Shown here in pieces: positions 61,409 to 64,000 of a stretch of DNA of 64,000 nucleotides; within the stretch, counting starts at the first letter, position 1; every line of letters begins with the position of its first letter. This stretch comes from Chitinilyticum litopenaei DSM 21440 (GTDB lineage: Bacteria; Pseudomonadota; Gammaproteobacteria; Burkholderiales; Chitinibacteraceae). Location: the NCBI RefSeq assembly GCF_000428145.1, contig NZ_ATZJ01000014.1, positions 1-64,000 of the forward strand, written 5' to 3'. Below the pieces are notes generated by a model that saw nothing but the letters and a program-made list of their open reading frames with translations, was not told the origin of the DNA and did not search any database. Both the position numbers and the translations under genes were made by a program.

Positions 61409-61566
61409 TGACGCGCCGGTTTTAAAGATGTTGGGCTGGCCTGTCGGACAATCATTTCACTCAGCCCAAGAGCCGCCCAAGCAGCAAAGGACCGGATCGA
61501 CGCCGACGGCAGCAAGCAAGGAAAACTAAGCTCCGAGCATGCAGCGAATGCGCAACAACCACAGCA

Positions 61567-61615
61567 ATGTATAAGCCCAGGTATCACAGAACAAAAGGAA
61601 TGCATGGCAATACCC
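61567..61615. repeat. 49-bp dyad element, copy 17
   Basis: ATGTAT left end, TGGCAATACCC right end (identical to copy 5 at 21296). Inner arms are poor. It lies in the 259-bp gap between convergent genes, where no gene is seen. Confidence 0.75.
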
Positions 61616-61667
61616 ACCCAAGGGCAGTGCAGGTACGATTGGCGCAGCGTCATCGTCCCTACGCAGG

Positions 61668-62582
61668 TTAAGCCTGTGCTCGTCCAGCTGCCAGGGCCTT
61701 CAACACGGCCCGTTCGGTATGGCTGTAATGGGGTTTGTTGGTAAACACAATCTGCCGCAGGCTCGGGTGTTCCAGCAAGGGCTGCAGGTCGCCGTCCTCG
61801 ATCAGGGTATCGGTGAACTGCAGGCTTTCCAGCTGCGGCAGCCCTCTTGCAAAACGCAGCGACGGCAGCGCTGCAGACGCGGCATAGCGCAGACGAGTCA
61901 GCCCGGGAAAGCGTGTGAAATCCAGCGTTTCCGGGTCGACTTTCCGACAGTTTTCGATGCAAAGCGCCTGCAATCCGGACAAAACGTGCAACTCGCTCAG
62001 ATCCTGCAGGGCAGGAGCCTGCATGAGGCTCACCGCGCGCAAGGCTGGCCAGCGTCCGATTCCCCGCACACTGGCTAGATTGCTGCGAAACAGATTAAGC
62101 ACGCTCAATCCCGGCAGCTCTGGTAATGCATGCAGGTCAGCCTGGGCCGCACGGTAGTTGGTCAGGCTGAGATTGCGCAAGCTGGTGCAATCGGTGGCGA
62201 ACTGCAGCTTGCCGGCCCAGCGCTGGCCAATGGATTCGATGGCGGAAAATGCACGCCAGTCCTTGAGCATGTTCAAATCATCATTGCAGTAGAAATGCTT
62301 GAGGGTCGAGGCGTGCAAGGCCAGTGGCGCGAGGTCAACGGTTTGATCCAGCATCAGATGCAGGCTGGTCAAACCGGAGAATGCCGCCAAGACATCGATG
62401 GTGGCCAAACCGGGATTTTCGACAAAGGAAAGGCCCAGCTGGGTGTAGCGACCGCTGGCCCAATGTGCGGCACACTCCTGCGGATAGCGCGCATCCAGAT
62501 ACAGGATGCGTTGCCGCAACTGGCCCGCGATGACTGTTTCAACCGCCCGCGCCTTGCCGGGCAACACTTCATCTAGCTCCAC
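61668..62582 (-). CDS. Leucine-rich-repeat-like protein
   Basis: A 304-residue protein without a signal peptide. From about residue 70 it shows irregular leucine-rich repeats of 21-24 residues (LTSLHLMLDQTVDL, LRNLSLTNYRAAQADLHALPELPGLSVLNLFRSNLASV, LQALCIENCRKVD, LESLQFTDTLIEDGDL). The repeats end in RQIVFTNKPHYSHTE. It resembles cytoplasmic bacterial LRR proteins whose partners are unknown. Confidence 0.7.
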   Translation of the reverse strand: MELDEVLPGKARAVETVIAGQLRQRILYLDARYPQECAAHWASGRYTQLGLSFVENPGLATIDVLAAFSGLTSLHLMLDQTVDLAPLALHASTLKHFYCNDDLNMLKDWRAFSAIESIGQRWAGKLQFATDCTSLRNLSLTNYRAAQADLHALPELPGLSVLNLFRSNLASVRGIGRWPALRAVSLMQAPALQDLSELHVLSGLQALCIENCRKVDPETLDFTRFPGLTRLRYAASAALPSLRFARGLPQLESLQFTDTLIEDGDLQPLLEHPSLRQIVFTNKPHYSHTERAVLKALAAGRAQA

Positions 62583-62796
62583 GCGCTTTCTCCTCGGTAA
62601 GAATGATCTTGCCCCGACTCGCTACACCATGCCGGCACCAAAGCTTACCCAGCCATCGAGTCATCATGGCCGGCATGCGCTGGCCACAAGCAGTTGATTG
62701 ATCGCGGCATGGTCTGATGCGTCAATGCTAGCTGTAGGTGCACATGGATAACACAGTGCGCATGGCAGCAAGAGCCCCGGCAAGCAGCACAGGGCG

Positions 62797-62845
62797 GGGT
62801 ATTAACCCAAAGCCATTAAAAAGAAAAGGCTGCGAGCATATACCC
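62797..62845. repeat. 49-bp dyad element, copy 18 (near consensus)
   Basis: Exact ends GGGTAT/ATACCC, AAAGCC at 13-18, AAAAGGCT at 28-35. It overlaps the psd terminator. Confidence 0.9.
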
Positions 62846-62855
62846 AGCAGCCTTT
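62811..62855 (-). terminator. Terminator of psd
   Basis: Arms AAAGGCTGC/GCAGCCTTT (62825-62833 and 62847-62855); on the minus strand it runs into TTTTCTTTTT. The right half of 49-bp copy 18 forms part of stem and loop. Confidence 0.85.
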
Positions 62856-62879
62856 GTCATTTTCACGAACCGAAGCAGC

Positions 62880-63737
62880 TCAGCTCGCCATCACTTCGCC
62901 CAGCCGCACCGAACTGGCCGGCGCCCAGGCCGGATTCCATTGCCAGTCGCCTTGCGGGTAGAGCAGCACGACGGTGGAGCCGAGCAGGAAGCGGCCCATT
63001 TCCTCACCCTGTTGCAGCACGATCTGCTGGTCGCGGTAATCGCGCGTCCAGATCGTGCCCGGGCGCGGCGGATTGACGACGCCGTGCCACACAGTCGCCA
63101 TGCTGCCGACGATGGTTGCGCCGACCAGCACCAGCACGAAGGGCTTGCCGGCTTCATCCTCGAACACGCACACGACGCGTTCATTGCGCGCGAACAGGCC
63201 CGGCACGCCGCGCGCGGTGGCGGGGTTGACGGAAAACAGCTCGCCCGGCACATAAGTCATCTGCACTAGCCGCCCGGTGGCCGGCATGTGGATGCGGTGG
63301 TAATCGCGCGGGCTGAGATAGATGGTGGCGAAGTGGCCGTTCTCGAAGGATTTGGCCAGCCCCGCGTCGCCGCCCAACAAGGCGGTGGTCGAGTAGCTGT
63401 GGCCCTTGGCCTGGAAGATCTGGTCTTGCTCGATCACGCCAAACTGGCTGATTGCGCCATCCACCGGGCAAACCTGCGCGGCTGCCGCCAGCGGGCGGGC
63501 ACCTTCTTTCAATGCGCGGGTGAAGAATTCGTTGAAGGTGGCGAAGCGGGCGATGTCCTGCTCGGCAGCCTCGGCCATATTGACGTTGTAGCGGGCGATG
63601 AAGCGGCGGATCACCCAGTGGGTGAGGCCGCCGGCACGGCAGCCGGCCAGCCAGCCCAGCAGGCGCGTGATCGCCAGTTTCGGCATCACGTATTGCAGGG
63701 CGACAAACAGTTGCTCGGACATGGGGCGATCGGACAT
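62880..63737 (-). CDS. psd: Phosphatidylserine decarboxylase proenzyme
   Basis: A 285-residue enzyme that makes phosphatidylethanolamine. YNVNMAEAAEQDIARFATFNEFFTRAL, CPVDGAISQFG (Asp of the triad), YLSPRDYHRIHMP (His) and the self-cleavage motif LGST near residue 253 (cleaved between Gly and Ser to form the pyruvoyl group) are present. GGGGA precedes ATG 63737; ATG 63722 is an alternative. Confidence 0.96.
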   Translation of the reverse strand: MSDRPMSEQLFVALQYVMPKLAITRLLGWLAGCRAGGLTHWVIRRFIARYNVNMAEAAEQDIARFATFNEFFTRALKEGARPLAAAAQVCPVDGAISQFGVIEQDQIFQAKGHSYSTTALLGGDAGLAKSFENGHFATIYLSPRDYHRIHMPATGRLVQMTYVPGELFSVNPATARGVPGLFARNERVVCVFEDEAGKPFVLVLVGATIVGSMATVWHGVVNPPRPGTIWTRDYRDQQIVLQQGEEMGRFLLGSTVVLLYPQGDWQWNPAWAPASSVRLGEVMAS

Positions 63738-63834
63738 GGTGTCCCCGCGAAGCTGAAAGGAGGGGCATTGTAACGCAATGCCGCCGCCGCGACCGGCGCG
63801 CCGATTACAGGCCGCGCCAGCCGGAGTACACTAG

Positions 63835-63855
63835 CAGGCTGATGGAAACAGCCTG
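63835..63855. repeat. CAGGCTG hairpin, copy 3
   Basis: 7-bp arms CAGGCTG/CAGCCTG around ATGGAAA, upstream of psd. The 263 bases from 63738 to the window end hold no convincing gene. Confidence 0.6.
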
Positions 63856-64000
63856 ATAGCCGTCTGCTCCGGCTCAGCCGGGAAAAACGCACGGAACACC
63901 AAGCTGTCCCTGCTGTTTGGCTGCCGGCTTGCGCCAGGCTCTGCCTGGTGCCTCTCCTCGCCGGAGAGGCCGACATTGTCCCTGCCATGCCATACTTCCG

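Overview
The window reads as chromosomal DNA of a GC-rich betaproteobacterium, most likely from the order Neisseriales. Four things point there: the tmRNA tag peptide ANDETYALAA (shared by Neisseria and Chromobacterium relatives), a hisBHAFIE-hinT-tatABC gene block, an rppH-pilS-pilR-ampD block, and a PglL-type O-oligosaccharyltransferase. It is mostly housekeeping DNA with short dispersed repeats between genes and one specialised stress locus.

Layout. 1-249: end of an IS1380-family insertion sequence cut by the window edge. 293-3076: two secreted proteins and a membrane acyltransferase. 3317-9050 (minus): complete RND efflux pump with its outer-membrane factor and no adjacent regulator. 9320-15917: histidine genes, then hisE-hinT-tatABC behind their own promoter. 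15927-20472: PglL-like ligase, TlyA-type rRNA methylase, RluF-like pseudouridine synthase, SirB-like protein. 20478-26185: an RNA-repair locus with nucleotidyltransferase, RtcB ligase, slipin and at least two tRNA-like RNAs behind a textbook sigma-54 promoter, plus the divergent CARF/AAA+ activator rtcR. 26216-29425: a MobA protein fused to a decayed MoaC-like domain, parvulin, ArsN2-like acetyltransferase, flavodoxin-fold reductase. 29627-32667: cobT-cobC-cobS and two small genes. 32809-34029: ssrA and two initiator tRNAs. 34450-41531: dipeptide-binding protein, mnmE, a lone MshEN/GspE ATPase, kup. 41796-45834: ampD, pilR, pilS, rppH in one overlapping minus-strand operon. 46094-53805: spermidine-synthase-like protein with ttcA, an orphan TPR-GAF histidine kinase, an EEP phosphatase with an AT-rich membrane gene, pteridine-reductase-like SDR, MidA-type methyltransferase. 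53872-63737: tRNA-Met, miaB, YecA-like protein, membrane-anchored GH3 enzyme, Sel1 protein, phoH, a periplasmic binding protein, an LRR-like protein and psd.

The most unusual signal is a 49-bp dyad-symmetric element, GGGTAT-N8-AGCC-N13-GGCT-N8-ATACCC. I find 18 copies, all in the same 49-bp frame. Most lie at gene ends or in intergenic DNA, often touching stop codons or terminators. Five lie inside coding sequence (tatB end, ampD, an EEP gene, midA, phoH), and in the four conserved genes the protein is preserved while the codons switch to locally rare choices. That pattern suggests selection on DNA or RNA sequence rather than random insertion. I do not recognise this element. A second family of long CACAGAG inverted repeats sometimes carries a 49-bp copy inside it.

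The second highlight is the RNA-repair locus, where the sigma-54 transcript appears to start with a structured leader of tandem tRNA mimics upstream of slipin and RtcB.

All calls come from reading the sequence by eye; no database search was run.
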